Assembly (NCBI GenBank): GCA_023417815.1
Contig: JAEZEI010000116.1
Span: 16,994 to 80,993 of the forward strand
Length of the DNA: 64,000 nt
Reading direction: 5' to 3'
DNA from: Bacteroidota bacterium
GTDB taxonomy: Bacteria > Bacteroidota > Bacteroidia > Chitinophagales > Chitinophagaceae
Made by a program: the position numbers and the translations under genes. Positions 35,196 to 44,584 of the stretch are shown one piece after another (the first letter of the stretch is position 1; each line of letters opens with the position of its first letter). The notes under the pieces were generated by a model. The model ran no database searches and was not told the DNA's origin. It was given only the letters and a program-made list of their open reading frames with translations.

Positions 35196-36258
35196 CGTTT
35201 TGTGCGAAAAGCTGCAAAATAGCCGCTTCTGTTCTATTGATCATTGTTTTTAAGCCGAAATGTTCCTCTGTAAATTCAGAGATCTTCTGCCTGTCGAACG
35301 GAAAATTTAAGGCATTTGAAATCTTTTTCGCCATGGCTTCCGCATCTCCGTCCTTTACGAGGAAACCGTTGAAACCATCCTTGATCACTTCTTTTAAGCC
35401 AGGAACATCAAATGCTACAACCGGGATTCCTGCTGCATTTGCTTCAAGAACCGCATTCGGGAAACCTTCATGATGCGACCCGGAGAGTAACAACTTTGCA
35501 CCTGCATATTTGCCTGCAGGGTTGCTTATTTTTCCTGCGAAAATGATCTGTCTTCCTTTTCCTGAAATACCCCTTGCTTTCTTCTCCAGCGCTTCTTTCA
35601 ATTCACCATCACCAGCAATCACGTATGTATAGGGACCATCTATTTTGGCCACCACATTCAGCAACCTGTCCACACCCTTTTCCTTCTCCAGCCTCGAGAT
35701 CGTTAAAAGATCAGTGTCTACAGGTTCCGAAATACCCACTTCTACTCCCGGTGGTATAACCTTGCATTTCCTCTCCGGAACATTGAAATGTTTCACAAGA
35801 TCATCCTTCATATCCGGGCCCTGGCAGATCACCAGATCCGATCGTTTGTATACCCATTTCAACAGTGCTCTGTAAAGTAGAGGAGTTCTTGCATTCTTCA
35901 GGTTAACTGAAGCAATACTTGTTTCCCTGGCGATCCATTTACACCTGTGACCTATGAATGGCACAACAAGCATGGAAAACAAAGTGATGTGATTTGCCGT
36001 GGTAAACACCACATCAGGCTTATTTTTTCTGATCAACGACTTTAACCCGCTGAAAATATGACTCACTCTCTTTTTGCCAAGGTTTATAACCTCAATATCT
36101 TCCCGGACCTTAAAGAATGGGGATGCGTTGTTTACCACAACCAGGATAATTCTGAACAGATCGCGGGAGAGATTATTGCAAATGGTTGCCGTGTATTTTT
36201 CTGCACCCCCGCATTCAAGCGTAGGTGTAAGCACCATTAATGTTAATCTCTTATGCAT
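35188..36258 (-). CDS. GT4 glycosyltransferase
   Basis: 356 residues, GT-B fold. N-terminal TLECGGAEKYTATIC and the donor motif HHEGFPNAVLEANAAGIPVVA (EX7E) identify GT4; TISRLEKEKGVDRLLNV opens the donor half. It overlaps the FkbM stop by one base upstream and the next GT4 gene by 8 bases downstream. Donor unknown. Confidence 0.9.
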   Translation of the reverse strand: MHKRLTLMVLTPTLECGGAEKYTATICNNLSRDLFRIILVVVNNASPFFKVREDIEVINLGKKRVSHIFSGLKSLIRKNKPDVVFTTANHITLFSMLVVPFIGHRCKWIARETSIASVNLKNARTPLLYRALLKWVYKRSDLVICQGPDMKDDLVKHFNVPERKCKVIPPGVEVGISEPVDTDLLTISRLEKEKGVDRLLNVVAKIDGPYTYVIAGDGELKEALEKKARGISGKGRQIIFAGKISNPAGKYAGAKLLLSGSHHEGFPNAVLEANAAGIPVVAFDVPGLKEVIKDGFNGFLVKDGDAEAMAKKISNALNFPFDRQKISEFTEEHFGLKTMINRTEAAILQLFAQNDG

Positions 36259-37004
36259 TAATATGTGACCTCTGTTTGTTTATACTCTGCTAAATAGTCA
36301 TCCAGCCCTGCATGATTCTTATTGAAATGACCGGTATGCTTCGCCTGGTAACCCCATTGCCCCAGCAATTCAAGGCACTTTTGTTTAACACCTGGCAGGT
36401 GACTGTCGTGGGTTGCTAGCAATATCCTGGGACGGTACTTTTGTATCACATTTCGACTGCCCATTAGTACATCATACTCTGCGCCTTCCACATCTATTTT
36501 AAGTACATCAGGAGGTGGATTTCCTTCAGCGACAAAGTCATCGATAGCTATCCCCCGGACCTGCATTTGAACATTTCCGTTGCGAACGTATGAAGCCCCT
36601 TCAGTATCTATTTTGGAAAAAGAAAGCATTTGCCTGTGTGAAGTCACAGCTTCCGGCAGGAGAATTATTTTGGCACTCAACCTGTTTTTATTTTTCTCAA
36701 TGTGCTGATGAAAGAGATCCCTGTGCTTCGGGATAGGTTCAAAGGCAATTACTTTTCCTTCAGAGATGATCGTGGCTGCGAGAATTGAATAGTATCCCGT
36801 ATTAGCTCCAAGGTCATAAAAAACAGTCCTGCTGTTCAGCCAGGAGCAAAATTCTTTGAGGGTTCCGGGATCCTCATAAGTGCCGGTCAAAAAATCATAG
36901 TTCACCGAAGTGCTCCATTTAAAACCTTTCAGCGGCCCGGCAAATACCGGAAGGAACTTCACTCCAAGGATATACCTGCAGCATTTTATGAAGAATTTCT
37001 GCAA
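36258..37004 (-). CDS. FkbM-family SAM-dependent methyltransferase
   Basis: Motif I FYDLGANTGYYSILAA and the FkbM signature VLKIDVEGAEYDVLMG are clear. The start chosen is TTG at 37004, 5 bases after the stop of the upstream acetyltransferase gene; the first ATG at 37067 would give 269 residues but overlaps that gene by 58 bases and its extra N-terminus looks like a shadow. It would O-methylate a sugar of the glycan. It resembles the 9959-10723 protein in family but not closely in sequence. Confidence 0.8.
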   Translation of the reverse strand: MQKFFIKCCRYILGVKFLPVFAGPLKGFKWSTSVNYDFLTGTYEDPGTLKEFCSWLNSRTVFYDLGANTGYYSILAATIISEGKVIAFEPIPKHRDLFHQHIEKNKNRLSAKIILLPEAVTSHRQMLSFSKIDTEGASYVRNGNVQMQVRGIAIDDFVAEGNPPPDVLKIDVEGAEYDVLMGSRNVIQKYRPRILLATHDSHLPGVKQKCLELLGQWGYQAKHTGHFNKNHAGLDDYLAEYKQTEVTY

Positions 37005-37009
37005 TGGCT

Positions 37010-37573
37010 TTATATTATTGTTACAGCGCCTTTGGTCAATACATAACGTTCCCCGGTTTGCCGGCATTCTGCAAAACCATCTTTATCAAATTGCAGTTTA
37101 ATGCCGGCTTTTGACACCCAACCTGCAAGTCGCACAGGGTTTCCTAATGCCAGTGCATAGGCGGGCACTGAGGAAGTAACGACCGCCCCTGCCCCGATGA
37201 GTGCATATTCGCCAATGCTTATACCGCAGATAATAGTGGAATTCGCGCCCACGGTTGCACCTTTCTTTACAACTGTCTTTTTAAACTGGTCTTTGCGTTC
37301 AATAAAGCTCCGGGGATTGATCACGTTGGTGAATACCGCTGAAGGCCCGATAAACACGTCGTCTTCCAGGATAACATTATTATATACAGAAACATTATTC
37401 TGGATCTTAACCCTGTTACCAACCACAGCATTATTATCAATGAATACATTCTGGCCCAGGATACAATCCGAACCCACCTTTCCACCTGCCATGATGTGAC
37501 AAAAATGCCATACCCTGGTACCTTCACCTACCTGTGCTCCCGGTTCTACTATTGCCGACTGATGTACCTGCAT
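37010..37573 (-). CDS. Left-handed beta-helix acyltransferase, WbpD/WlbB-like
   Basis: 187 residues from the ATG at 37573. Hexapeptide repeats run from about 10 to 140 (GAQVGEGTRV, GSDCILGQNVFI, GATVGANSTI, YALIGAGAVVT), and VPAYALALGNPVRLAGWV is the usual C-terminal cap. WbpD/WlbB members N-acetylate 3-amino sugars and FdtC is similar. A 3-amino substrate could come from the Gfo/Idh/MocA and DegT enzymes downstream. It heads the minus-strand transcription of the glycan locus and is divergent from the uup gene. Confidence 0.88.
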   Translation of the reverse strand: MQVHQSAIVEPGAQVGEGTRVWHFCHIMAGGKVGSDCILGQNVFIDNNAVVGNRVKIQNNVSVYNNVILEDDVFIGPSAVFTNVINPRSFIERKDQFKKTVVKKGATVGANSTIICGISIGEYALIGAGAVVTSSVPAYALALGNPVRLAGWVSKAGIKLQFDKDGFAECRQTGERYVLTKGAVTII

Positions 37574-37578
37574 GGATT

Positions 37579-37586
37579 CAAAAATA
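37579..37586 (-). promoter_or_regulatory. TATTTTTG -7 element for the glycan locus head gene
   Basis: A perfect minus-strand TAnnTTTG match only 5 bases before the ATG at 37573. Since transcription normally begins several bases downstream of this element, the mRNA would have almost no leader. Confidence 0.5.
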
Positions 37587-37624
37587 ATCATTACATCCCG
37601 ATCCGCAGGCAGAATGAACGAGGC

Positions 37625-37632
37625 TATATTTG
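37625..37632 (+). promoter_or_regulatory. TATATTTG -7 element for uup
   Basis: A perfect plus-strand TAnnTTTG match ending 3 bases before the ATG at 37636, divergent from the element at 37579-37586. It implies a leaderless or near-leaderless transcript and supports ATG 37636 over the TTG at 37630, which would lie inside the promoter. Confidence 0.5.
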
Positions 37633-37635
37633 CGC

Positions 37636-39516
37636 ATGCACTATGCTTCCGTTGAGAATATCACCAAATCGTTCGGCATCCGGACCTTGTTTTCAAACAT
37701 CACTATCAATATTGAAGAAGGAGATAAAATTGCGCTCGTAGCAAGGAACGGAAGCGGGAAAAGCACCCTGATGAAGATCATCGCCGGGCTCGATCATGCT
37801 GATTCCGGGAAGGTTTGGGTGCATAAGGATATAAAAACCGTAATGCTTCAGCAGGATAATGACTTTGACCCCACCCTTTCGATCAGGGATAATGTTCTTC
37901 GGATGAAACATCCTGTTGTAGAAGTGGTAAGGGATTATGAGATCTTCATTGAATCTGGTAAAGAAGATGAAAACGAACTATCTGACCTGATTTCAAAAAT
38001 GGATGAGGCGAATGCCTGGAACTTTGAAAGCGAGCTCAAACAGATCCTCGGTAAACTCAATATCCACAACCTTGAAGAACGCACCGGGAATTTAAGCGGT
38101 GGCCAGAAAAAAAGAGTCGCACTTGCCCAGGCCCTGATTGAATCCAAGCTCAATGAAGGCCGGTGTTTATTGATCATGGATGAACCCACTAATCACCTGG
38201 ATGTAGGTATGATTGAATGGCTTGAAGAATATCTTTCTGCTGCAAGGATCACCCTGTTGCTTGTTACCCACGACAGGTATTTCCTGGATACTGTTTGCAA
38301 TGAAATAATTGAGATCGATGATGGAAAGGTCTACAACTATAGAGGGAATTATGATTATTATCTTGAACAGAAGAGCCTTCGCATAGAGGTTCAGCAAAGT
38401 GAACTTCAGAAAGACCGGAATATTTACAGGAAGGAACTTGAGTGGATGCGCAAGCAACCCAAGGCCAGGACCACGAAAAGCAAAAGCAGGCAGGATGCAT
38501 TCCTGGATGTTGAGGAGAGGGTAAAGCAGAAGAAAGAAGTGCAGGAGGTAAGCCTACAGATGAAGATGACCAGGCTGGGTGGCAAGGTGCTGGAAATGAA
38601 GAAAGTTTACAAGAACTACGGGGATCTTGTAATAATGAAAGGATTTGACTACACTTTCAAAAGAGGAGAAAGAATAGGTATCGTCGGAAAAAATGGCGCA
38701 GGAAAAACCACTTTTTTACGGATAGCCTTACAACTTGAAAAACCGGACAGCGGTAAAATAAATCATGGCGACACTGTTGTGTTCGGGCATTTCAGCCAGG
38801 AAGGACTGGAAACTAAAGAAGACAAAAGAGCCATTGAGTATGTGCGCTCCATGGCTGAATTCTTTCCGCTTGCAGACGGATCAAAGATCTCTGCCAGCCA
38901 GTTCATGGAGAAATTCGGCTTCACGGGCGAACAGCAATTTACCATGCTCAGTAAATTAAGCGGGGGAGAAAAACGAAGGCTCCACCTCATGGCAGTTCTC
39001 TTCAGGAATCCAAACTTCCTTGTACTTGACGAACCAACCAACGATCTCGATCTGCAAACACTGAGGACACTTGAAGAATTCCTGATGGAATATCCCGGTT
39101 GCATCCTCATCGTAAGCCACGACAGGTATTTCATGGACAGGCTGGTAGATCACCTTTTCGCATTTGAAGGTAATGGAGAGATCCGCGATTTTCCCGGGAA
39201 TTATACTCAATACCGGGCCAGTATCGCGAAAGAGGAAGAAGAGAACAGGAAAACACCGCCAACATCAGTGGTTACAGAACCGGTAAAGGCTTCAACCTCT
39301 CCTTCTAAAAAACTTTCTTTCAAGGAAAAGACAGAATTTGAAAACCTTGAAAAGGAAATAGCCGAACTCCAGGATGAAAAACGAATGCTGGAAGAAAGAC
39401 TGCTGGAATCATTGCCCTATGAGGAGATAAGCCGGGTAAGTGAACGCATAGCCGAAGTGGTTGCATCGATCGATGAAAAGGAAATGCGCTGGCTTGAACT
39501 TAGCGAAAGAAGCTAA
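37636..39516 (+). CDS. uup: ABC-F ATPase, Uup type
   Basis: 626 residues from ATG 37636. Two ABC domains without membrane segments: Walker A RNGSGKST and KNGAGKTT, signatures LSGGQKKRVALAQAL and LSGGEKRRLHL, Walker B LLIMDEPTNHLD and LVLDEPTNDLD, joined by a charged linker (YRKELEWMRKQPKARTTKSK). A C-terminal coiled coil (about 555-620, EKTEFENLEKEIAELQDEK) is the Uup hallmark, linked with DNA or ribosome binding. ABC-F proteins act on the ribosome; Uup also affects transposon excision and DNA repair. It ends 18 bases before the convergent antiporter gene. Confidence 0.93.
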   Translation: MHYASVENITKSFGIRTLFSNITINIEEGDKIALVARNGSGKSTLMKIIAGLDHADSGKVWVHKDIKTVMLQQDNDFDPTLSIRDNVLRMKHPVVEVVRDYEIFIESGKEDENELSDLISKMDEANAWNFESELKQILGKLNIHNLEERTGNLSGGQKKRVALAQALIESKLNEGRCLLIMDEPTNHLDVGMIEWLEEYLSAARITLLLVTHDRYFLDTVCNEIIEIDDGKVYNYRGNYDYYLEQKSLRIEVQQSELQKDRNIYRKELEWMRKQPKARTTKSKSRQDAFLDVEERVKQKKEVQEVSLQMKMTRLGGKVLEMKKVYKNYGDLVIMKGFDYTFKRGERIGIVGKNGAGKTTFLRIALQLEKPDSGKINHGDTVVFGHFSQEGLETKEDKRAIEYVRSMAEFFPLADGSKISASQFMEKFGFTGEQQFTMLSKLSGGEKRRLHLMAVLFRNPNFLVLDEPTNDLDLQTLRTLEEFLMEYPGCILIVSHDRYFMDRLVDHLFAFEGNGEIRDFPGNYTQYRASIAKEEEENRKTPPTSVVTEPVKASTSPSKKLSFKEKTEFENLEKEIAELQDEKRMLEERLLESLPYEEISRVSERIAEVVASIDEKEMRWLELSERS

Positions 39517-39534
39517 AATGGATCTTTTAGAGAA

Positions 39535-41799
39535 TTATTTCGACAGTTGCTGAATTCTTCTCCTGTCTCCAACTATCCATACTACATCTCCCCATTCAAA
39601 CACCATGGTCGATTCAGGATTAAGGATCCGTTCATTATCTCTTTCAATCCCTACAACCAACCCATTGGTTCGTTCGCGGATGCCCGAACTACGGATACTC
39701 ATACCTTTAAGCTTATTGCTTTCATCCACAACCAGCTTCTGCAGGGAAACATCTGCAATGTTCAGGCTTGATACCGGAACCATATCGCTCTCTTCAAATA
39801 TCGGCATAAAGGATTGCAGCTGGTCATCCGTACCAATAACCCCTATATGATCGAAGGGAAGTAACTTATTATTCCGTCCCGGGGCTGGAATTAACTTATC
39901 GCCACGGCGTATATAGGCAATATTGATCCCGAATTTTTCGCGCCAGGCCAGCTCAAACAAAGATTTGCCAATGTATACTGCCTGTTGCGGAACTTCCAGG
40001 TCAACGATATGAGCCGACCAGGGTTCCAGCGCACTCTTCATCGCAATATTCTTTTGCACGAGGTCTGTAGAGGAAACCTTTCCTTCCGCTGCTTTTTCCC
40101 TTGCATTAAGATTACTGATGAACCTTACTTCAATCCGTTTGTAAAAACGTTGAATGCGTTGGGAGAAGATCAGCAACAATATTCCTACCACGGGCACCCC
40201 GATCAAAATGGCTACAATCGGGGAGAACATAAGATCCACCCAAAATCCGATAAGCAATACACCAACAATAATGCGGAGTATCTCAACCACTACCAGCGGA
40301 CCATGATTGTATTCCTTATCAAGCCACAATTCTTTATAGGCCATATTCTCAGGCTTCTTGGCCATAAACGCCCAGATGAATGGAAAGGCCACAGCAAGTG
40401 ATACCAGCAATCCTACGATCTTTCCGGTGATCTCATTTCCAAACAGGTCGCCCAAAAACGGAATAAAGAATCTTGTAGAAAGGAACATCAGGGCCATAAT
40501 AACCACACCATTGGTAATTGCGATATTTATGTAGGCACGCATTACCTGTCGCCATGTACTTTCTGCCTGTATATTCTGGGTGCTGGATGCATAGTTGTTG
40601 AGCCTTTCAACCCACCTTGCAGGCATTATCTTCAACAACTTCTCATAGATCGCGGATGAATTCTTAATAAGGTATGGGGTGGTGAATGTGGTAATTGCGG
40701 ATGCCCCCACTGCCACGGGGAAAAGGAAATTACTGATCACCCCCAGGCTTAAACCAAGGGTGGCAACGATGAAAGCGAATTCGCCGATCTGCGCCATACT
40801 TAATCCAACCTGCACCGATTGTTTCAGGGGCTGACCGGAAAGAACTGCACCAAAGGTGGTGCTGAATGCCTTTCCAAACAGCGTGAGCAGGGTAACAACG
40901 ATCACCGGCACCAGGTTATTGATGATGGCATTGGGATCGATCATCATTCCCACCGAAACAAAAAAGACAGCGCCAAAAAGATCCTTTACAGGTTTAAATA
41001 CATGCTCCACTTTTTCGGCGGAGGTTGTTTCTGCAAGTATGGATCCCATGATAAACGCACCGAGTTCTGCAGAAAAGCCTACCTGGGTTGCCAGTACCAC
41101 CATACCCAGGCAAAGACCGATGGAAAGGATCAACAGTGTCTCTTCATCAAGAAGCTTACGTGCTCTTTTAAGGAATGTAGGAATAAGGAAGATCCCCGCC
41201 AGGAACCAAAGCGCGAGGAAAAACACCAGTTTAAGCACGGTCATCATCAATTCCGCTCCCTGGAATTGTGCGCTTACTGCTATGGTGGATAATAATACCA
41301 TCAGGAAGATGACGACAATATCTTCCACCACCAGAACACCAAACACTATCCGGGCAAACTGTTTTGTCTTTACGCCAAGTTCATCGAATGCCCTGATGAT
41401 AATAGTGGTGGATGAACTGGCAAGCATACCACCAAGAAAAAGACTATCCATGACCGACCATCCCATCCATCTGCCGGCAAGATACCCGGTAAGAGTGATG
41501 AAGATGATCTCGACAAAGGCCGTGATACTGGCGGCGCCACCTACCCTTACCAGCTTCTTGAAACTGAATTCAAGTCCAAGGCTGAAGAGGAGGAAGATCA
41601 CACCTATCTCAGCCAGAGTTTCCACGTTCTCTGTATCTGCAACTGTGGGGGTGAGTGGAAAATGAGGGCCGACCAGGAAGCCGGCAATGATATAACCCAA
41701 CACCAAGGGTTGCTTTATCTTTCTGAAAAGGAGTGTGATGATGGCTCCCGCCATCAGAATTATCGCCAAGTCTCTAATCAGATCAGGTAAATGACCCAT
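39535..41799 (-). CDS. CPA2-family cation/proton antiporter with TrkA-C domain
   Basis: 754 residues. An N-terminal Na_H_Exchanger domain with about 12-13 membrane spans (ILMAGAIITLLFRKIKQPLV, FSLGLEFSFKKL) covers about 1-400. Four more hydrophobic segments follow, then a cytoplasmic portion ending in a TrkA-C/RCK-C-like domain (about 665-754, FEWGDVVWIVGDRR). It exchanges K+ or Na+ for protons, KefB/YbaL-like, and the RCK domain would sense nucleotide or ligand. An RCK-N domain is not obvious, an unusual layout. A TATCTTTG element lies upstream. Confidence 0.9.
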   Translation of the reverse strand: MGHLPDLIRDLAIILMAGAIITLLFRKIKQPLVLGYIIAGFLVGPHFPLTPTVADTENVETLAEIGVIFLLFSLGLEFSFKKLVRVGGAASITAFVEIIFITLTGYLAGRWMGWSVMDSLFLGGMLASSSTTIIIRAFDELGVKTKQFARIVFGVLVVEDIVVIFLMVLLSTIAVSAQFQGAELMMTVLKLVFFLALWFLAGIFLIPTFLKRARKLLDEETLLILSIGLCLGMVVLATQVGFSAELGAFIMGSILAETTSAEKVEHVFKPVKDLFGAVFFVSVGMMIDPNAIINNLVPVIVVTLLTLFGKAFSTTFGAVLSGQPLKQSVQVGLSMAQIGEFAFIVATLGLSLGVISNFLFPVAVGASAITTFTTPYLIKNSSAIYEKLLKIMPARWVERLNNYASSTQNIQAESTWRQVMRAYINIAITNGVVIMALMFLSTRFFIPFLGDLFGNEITGKIVGLLVSLAVAFPFIWAFMAKKPENMAYKELWLDKEYNHGPLVVVEILRIIVGVLLIGFWVDLMFSPIVAILIGVPVVGILLLIFSQRIQRFYKRIEVRFISNLNAREKAAEGKVSSTDLVQKNIAMKSALEPWSAHIVDLEVPQQAVYIGKSLFELAWREKFGINIAYIRRGDKLIPAPGRNNKLLPFDHIGVIGTDDQLQSFMPIFEESDMVPVSSLNIADVSLQKLVVDESNKLKGMSIRSSGIRERTNGLVVGIERDNERILNPESTMVFEWGDVVWIVGDRRRIQQLSK

Positions 41800-41867
41800 A
41801 GGCTTCCTGTGTCTATCAATTTAAAATGAAGAAGTTAATACTTAATTGCAAATTTCAATCTATGCTG

Positions 41868-41875
41868 CAAAGATA
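41868..41875 (-). promoter_or_regulatory. TATCTTTG -7 element for the antiporter gene
   Basis: A perfect minus-strand TAnnTTTG match 68 bases before the antiporter ATG, in the 184-base divergent region shared with the symporter gene. Nothing else is recognisable in that region. Confidence 0.5.
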
Positions 41876-41983
41876 ACGCATAGCCATAAGGCCTGAAAAC
41901 CAAAACCATGCAAGATGAAAACGTTTATACAAATATTTTCACCTCCCTTCGGTTGTTTATGATTTCAATCTGTATTTTCAATT

Positions 41984-43420
41984 ATGGACCAGATCATCAA
42001 TGAGGTAAACAGCTGGATATGGAGTGATGCACTTATTTTTCTCTGTATAGCTGCCGGAATATATTTTTCAATTGCAACAGGGTTTCTGCAGGTGCGGTAT
42101 CTCCGGCATATGTGGAAATTACTATTTGGAAGCAAACCTTCAGAAAAAGGTGTCAGCTCTTTCCAGGCTTTCAGTCTGGCCATTGCCGGAAGGGTTGGTA
42201 CAGGTAATATTGCCGGGGTAGCAACCGCGATCGCAATGGGCGGTCCTGGTGCAGTGTTTTGGATGTGGCTGATCGCCTTTCTAGGCGCGGCATCGGCTTA
42301 TGTAGAAGCCACGCTTGGTCAGATATATAAGGAAGTTAAAGACGGCCAGTACCGTGGTGGCCCGGCATTCTATATTGAAAAGGGACTGGGTATTAAATGG
42401 TATGCAATACTGTTCGCATTTGTAACAGTGATAAGTACCACCCTGTTTCTGCCGGGAGTGCAAAGTAACAGCATAGCATCCGGCATGTTCAATGCTTTTG
42501 AAGTTCCACCGGCTGTGTCTGGAGGAGTGATTACATTATTGTTGGCCCTGATCATTGCCGGAGGAGTAAAAAGGCTGGGGAAAGTAGCTGAATGGGTGGT
42601 TCCTTTCATGGCCTTCGGCTATATATTAATGGCATTGATCATCATTGGAATGAATATTTCACAGGTGCCGGAAGTATTAAGCCTTATTGTTCGTTCTGCA
42701 TTTAACCTTGAGCCGGCCTTCGCAGGAATATTTGGAATGGCCGTATCCTGGGGTGTTAAGAGAGGGATCTATTCAAATGAAGCGGGCCAGGGTACTGCAC
42801 CGCATGCAGCTGCAGCAGCTGAAGTGAAACATCCTGCCGAACAGGGACTGGTCCAGGCATTCTCTGTATATGTAGATACGCTTTTTGTTTGTACCGCAAC
42901 CGCCTTCATGATCCTGTTCACAGGTCAGTACAATGTGAGCGATCCATCCGGCGGATTTATAGTAGAGAATCTTCCGGGCATAGAAGTGGGACCACAATAC
43001 ACTCAACAAGCCATCAGTACACACTTTCCTTCGTTAGGAGCACCATTCGTGGCGATCACCCTTTTCTTCTTTGCGTTCACTACCCTGATGGCATATTATT
43101 ATATCGCCGAAACAAACCTTAGCTACCTGAACCCGAAACATATGGCCTCCTGGAAAGTATGGACCCTTCGCATCCTGATCCTTTCCGCGGTATTTTACGG
43201 ATCCGTCAGAACTGCAGGAGCTGCGTGGACCCTGGGTGATATAGGTGTGGGAATGATGGCATGGCTGAACCTGATCGCCATTCTCTTACTTCAAAAACCT
43301 GCGCTCAGAGCTTTACGGGATTACCAGCGACAGCGTAAGATGAAGAAAGACATAACCTTCGATCCTCAAAGTTGCGGAATCAGGAATGCTGATGAATGGA
43401 ACAAAAAAGTGCCCGACTGA
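41984..43420 (+). CDS. Sodium:alanine-type amino acid symporter (AGCS family)
   Basis: 478 residues with about 10-11 membrane spans. Family motifs SLAIAGRVGTGNIAGVATAI near residue 62 and GVKRGIYSNEAGQGTAPHAAA near residue 262 are diagnostic of AgcS/AlsT carriers. It imports alanine or glycine with sodium. Start ATG at 41984. It ends one base before the convergent PepSY-TM gene's stop. Confidence 0.95.
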   Translation: MDQIINEVNSWIWSDALIFLCIAAGIYFSIATGFLQVRYLRHMWKLLFGSKPSEKGVSSFQAFSLAIAGRVGTGNIAGVATAIAMGGPGAVFWMWLIAFLGAASAYVEATLGQIYKEVKDGQYRGGPAFYIEKGLGIKWYAILFAFVTVISTTLFLPGVQSNSIASGMFNAFEVPPAVSGGVITLLLALIIAGGVKRLGKVAEWVVPFMAFGYILMALIIIGMNISQVPEVLSLIVRSAFNLEPAFAGIFGMAVSWGVKRGIYSNEAGQGTAPHAAAAAEVKHPAEQGLVQAFSVYVDTLFVCTATAFMILFTGQYNVSDPSGGFIVENLPGIEVGPQYTQQAISTHFPSLGAPFVAITLFFFAFTTLMAYYYIAETNLSYLNPKHMASWKVWTLRILILSAVFYGSVRTAGAAWTLGDIGVGMMAWLNLIAILLLQKPALRALRDYQRQRKMKKDITFDPQSCGIRNADEWNKKVPD

Positions 43421-44584
43421 TCAGGCCTCAACGGCAAGTTCCATCCTGATGGCAGCAGGTTCCTGCATCTTAACAGCAGCTTTCTTATTTTTCTTCCGCT
43501 TCGCGAGATAGATCATTGTTCCCGTCACAGGCAGGCTGGCAATTAGCAGGCTTACCAGGAAAGCAAATACTTTTCCCGGAAATCCCAGGATGGCGCCCAC
43601 ATGTATATCATAATTGAGCCGCATGATCTTGTCAGCATTCGTTGCTTCAAGATACCGTCCCCATAAATGATCCACCTCAAGCTCCTCAAGCGTGTACTGG
43701 TTGTAATAGCGGTAATCACTTTTATAATAAGTGCCCACTAATGGATTTGTCACCATAAGGATACTTGAGCTGTCTGTTTCAGGAGGATGCACTTCTACTG
43801 TCCCTACCTTGTGTGCTGAAAGTGTCTGGTAAAATATTTTATCCATTGCATTTTCAACAACACCTTCCGCCGGTTTCGCGGAAACTGCATCTGCATAATA
43901 AATGCTCTTTTCACCACCTATGATCTTATAGTATGCAGAAGCGAATGCAGGCATTGCCCATACGAGTCCTGTTATTATGAAGATGAGTGCAAAAACGCAG
44001 GTGTAAAATCCAAAGATTGAATGCATATCCCAGTTCTTTCTTTTCCAGCCTGTGGTCTGTTTCCAACGGAACCAGCTACGGTTTCTCCAGACATTCCTGT
44101 TTTTGGGGAACCAAAGGATGATCCCTGAGAGCACCATTATCGAAAAGATGATGGTAGCCCATCGCACTACAAGTGTTCCTGCATCATGGGGCAGCCACAG
44201 GTACATGTGCCCGTCGAGAATGAACCTGAAAAATCCTTCATCCATATCCTGGATATGAAGCAGCTCACCATTGTAAGGATTTACATACCCGAGGTAATAG
44301 TATGTTGGTTCATAATGATACCATGTTACCACAGCACTTCTTCCTTCTTCATACTGAACTGAATGCACCACCTTGCCCGGCAATGCAGCTTCAGCGATCG
44401 CCTGGATCTTTGATGGTGGCAATACACCGCCAGGCTGCGCCTTAACGAAACGATAATCATCGGTAAGATCCTGTATCTCTTCCTGGAAAGCATACAGGCA
44501 CCCGGTGATCGCAATTATAAAAACCAGTAGCCCGGAGATGAGTCCGAGCCACAGGTGTGCAATTCTTACATATTTCTTCAACAT
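43421..44584 (-). CDS. PepSY-TM domain protein, possible ferric-siderophore reductase
   Basis: 387 residues with four transmembrane segments: HLWLGLISGLLVFIIAITGC (about 10-29), ATIIFSIMVLSGIILWFPK, YTCVFALIFIITGLVWAMP and the C-terminal VFAFLVSLLIASLPVTGTMIYLAKRKK. Conserved His in HLWLG and DMHSIFG may bind haem. The family includes FpvG-type inner-membrane reductases that free iron from siderophores in the periplasm. Its ATG overlaps the stop of the upstream siderophore receptor gene by one base (TGATG), so the two are coupled. Confidence 0.88.
   Translation of the reverse strand: MLKKYVRIAHLWLGLISGLLVFIIAITGCLYAFQEEIQDLTDDYRFVKAQPGGVLPPSKIQAIAEAALPGKVVHSVQYEEGRSAVVTWYHYEPTYYYLGYVNPYNGELLHIQDMDEGFFRFILDGHMYLWLPHDAGTLVVRWATIIFSIMVLSGIILWFPKNRNVWRNRSWFRWKQTTGWKRKNWDMHSIFGFYTCVFALIFIITGLVWAMPAFASAYYKIIGGEKSIYYADAVSAKPAEGVVENAMDKIFYQTLSAHKVGTVEVHPPETDSSSILMVTNPLVGTYYKSDYRYYNQYTLEELEVDHLWGRYLEATNADKIMRLNYDIHVGAILGFPGKVFAFLVSLLIASLPVTGTMIYLAKRKKNKKAAVKMQEPAAIRMELAVEA

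Noticed and set aside
39498..39514. Small hairpin at the end of uup as a terminator
   Set aside because: Only a 5-bp stem (TTAGC/GCTAA) within codons, with no U-tract; too weak to call.
40856..41665. Long plus-strand open frame (269 codons)
   Set aside because: It runs antisense inside the well-supported antiporter gene, and its composition (many Ser/Thr/Asn) is that of a shadow frame.
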